Assembly (NCBI GenBank): GCA_020425835.1
Contig: JAGQRC010000213.1
Coordinates: 1 to 6,618, forward strand
Direction: 5' to 3'
DNA: 6,618 nucleotides
Origin: Planctomycetota bacterium
GTDB taxonomy: Bacteria; Planctomycetota; UBA8108; UBA1146; JAJFFE01
The notes under the pieces were generated by a model, which did not search any database, was not told the DNA's origin, and saw only the letters and a program-made list of their open reading frames with translations. Of this stretch, positions 6,378 to 6,618 are shown piece after piece; positions within the stretch are counted from its first letter, which is position 1, and every line of letters starts with the position of its first letter. A program made the position numbers and the translations under genes.

Positions 6378-6618
6378 CTACGAGCCCGTTCGGCTCCCCT
6401 GTGCTCGCGCGCCGGCGCTCGCCGGAGCGATCTCCTTGAGGCCGAGGGTCTCGTAGATCTTCAGCGTCGCGGAAGACTGGTTGAGCGTATAGAAGTGGAT
6501 CCCCCGGACGCGATGGTGGAGCAGGTCCCGGCACTGCTCGGTCGCGTGATGGATCCCCACCGCTCGCACGGACGCGGGGTCGTCCTGACAGCGATAGACG
6601 TCGCGCAGGAGTGTCGCC
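6378..6618 (-). CDS. metF: Methylenetetrahydrofolate reductase, C-terminal part (partial)
   Basis: Only the last 79 codons are in the window; the frame is open to the right edge and ends at TAG (6380-6378). MetF reduces 5,10-methylenetetrahydrofolate to 5-methyltetrahydrofolate with FAD and NAD(P)H, supplying the methyl group for methionine synthesis in the cytoplasm. The diagnostic region is VGIHHATEQCRDLL followed by GIHFYTLNQS (visible residues about 20-33 and 39-48): in MetF the HFYTLN strand closes the TIM barrel and is followed by a helix and the C-terminus, here ATLKIYETLGL. After that comes an Ala/Gly/Arg/Ser tail of about 18 residues that looks disordered and is probably lineage specific. 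GTG and ATG-like codons inside the visible part are internal, not starts. The gene is upstream of and codirectional with the barrel gene, with a 246-nt gap and no obvious functional link. Confidence 0.9.
   Translation of the reverse strand, partial: ATLLRDVYRCQDDPASVRAVGIHHATEQCRDLLHHRVRGIHFYTLNQSSATLKIYETLGLKEIAPASAGARAQGSRTGS

Noticed and set aside
6292..6534. An 80-codon minus-strand open frame between metF and the barrel gene
   Set aside because: It overlaps metF in another frame, and its Pro/Arg/Gly-rich product shows no family; it is a shadow of the metF C-terminus.
1..6618. CRISPR array, insertion sequence, tRNA or phage/defence island
   Set aside because: No short regularly spaced DNA repeats, no transposase-like product, no cloverleaf sequence and no recombinase or nuclease gene were seen.

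Overview
This is a GC-rich bacterial window (roughly 60-65% G+C by eye) with four clearly supported gene products in the body and one at the right edge. Three of the four body genes start with a signal peptide or lipobox, and the fourth has its N-terminus cut off by the window. The region therefore mostly encodes envelope or secreted proteins of a didermic (outer-membrane-bearing) bacterium. The combination of a multi-repeat carboxypeptidase-regulatory-like protein, an S41 protease, a DUF4920 lipoprotein and an alginate-export-type barrel fits uncultured Planctomycetota or a related high-GC Gram-negative lineage. That placement is inference, because no rRNA or other marker is present.

Layout: (1) positions 1-2680, plus strand: the 3' part of a large protein built from about eight tandem carboxypeptidase-regulatory-like beta-sandwich units; its reading frame is open to the left edge. 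(2) 2709-3950, plus: an exported S41-family serine peptidase, 28 nt downstream and probably cotranscribed. (3) 4030-4548, plus: a DUF4920 lipoprotein with its own candidate -10 box and a good ribosome binding site. (4) 4549-4670: a convergent intergenic region with two hairpins, the larger being a strong bidirectional terminator candidate. (5) 4671-6131, minus: an outer-membrane beta-barrel of the alginate-export family. (6) 6132-6377: its leader and candidate promoter. (7) 6378-6618, minus: the C-terminal end of methylenetetrahydrofolate reductase (metF).

The repeat protein and the protease form the most plausible functional pair: a surface or periplasmic Ig-like repeat protein with a secreted protease. 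No shared pathway links the lipoprotein, the barrel and metF. I see no mobile element, CRISPR array, tRNA, rRNA or defence system. The points worth a second look are modest: methionine-rich inserts at equivalent places in the repeat protein, an S41 enzyme with a displaced lysine, an 11-base promoter-like motif shared by two divergently placed genes, a CxxC pair in the barrel, and a long near-perfect hairpin between convergent genes.
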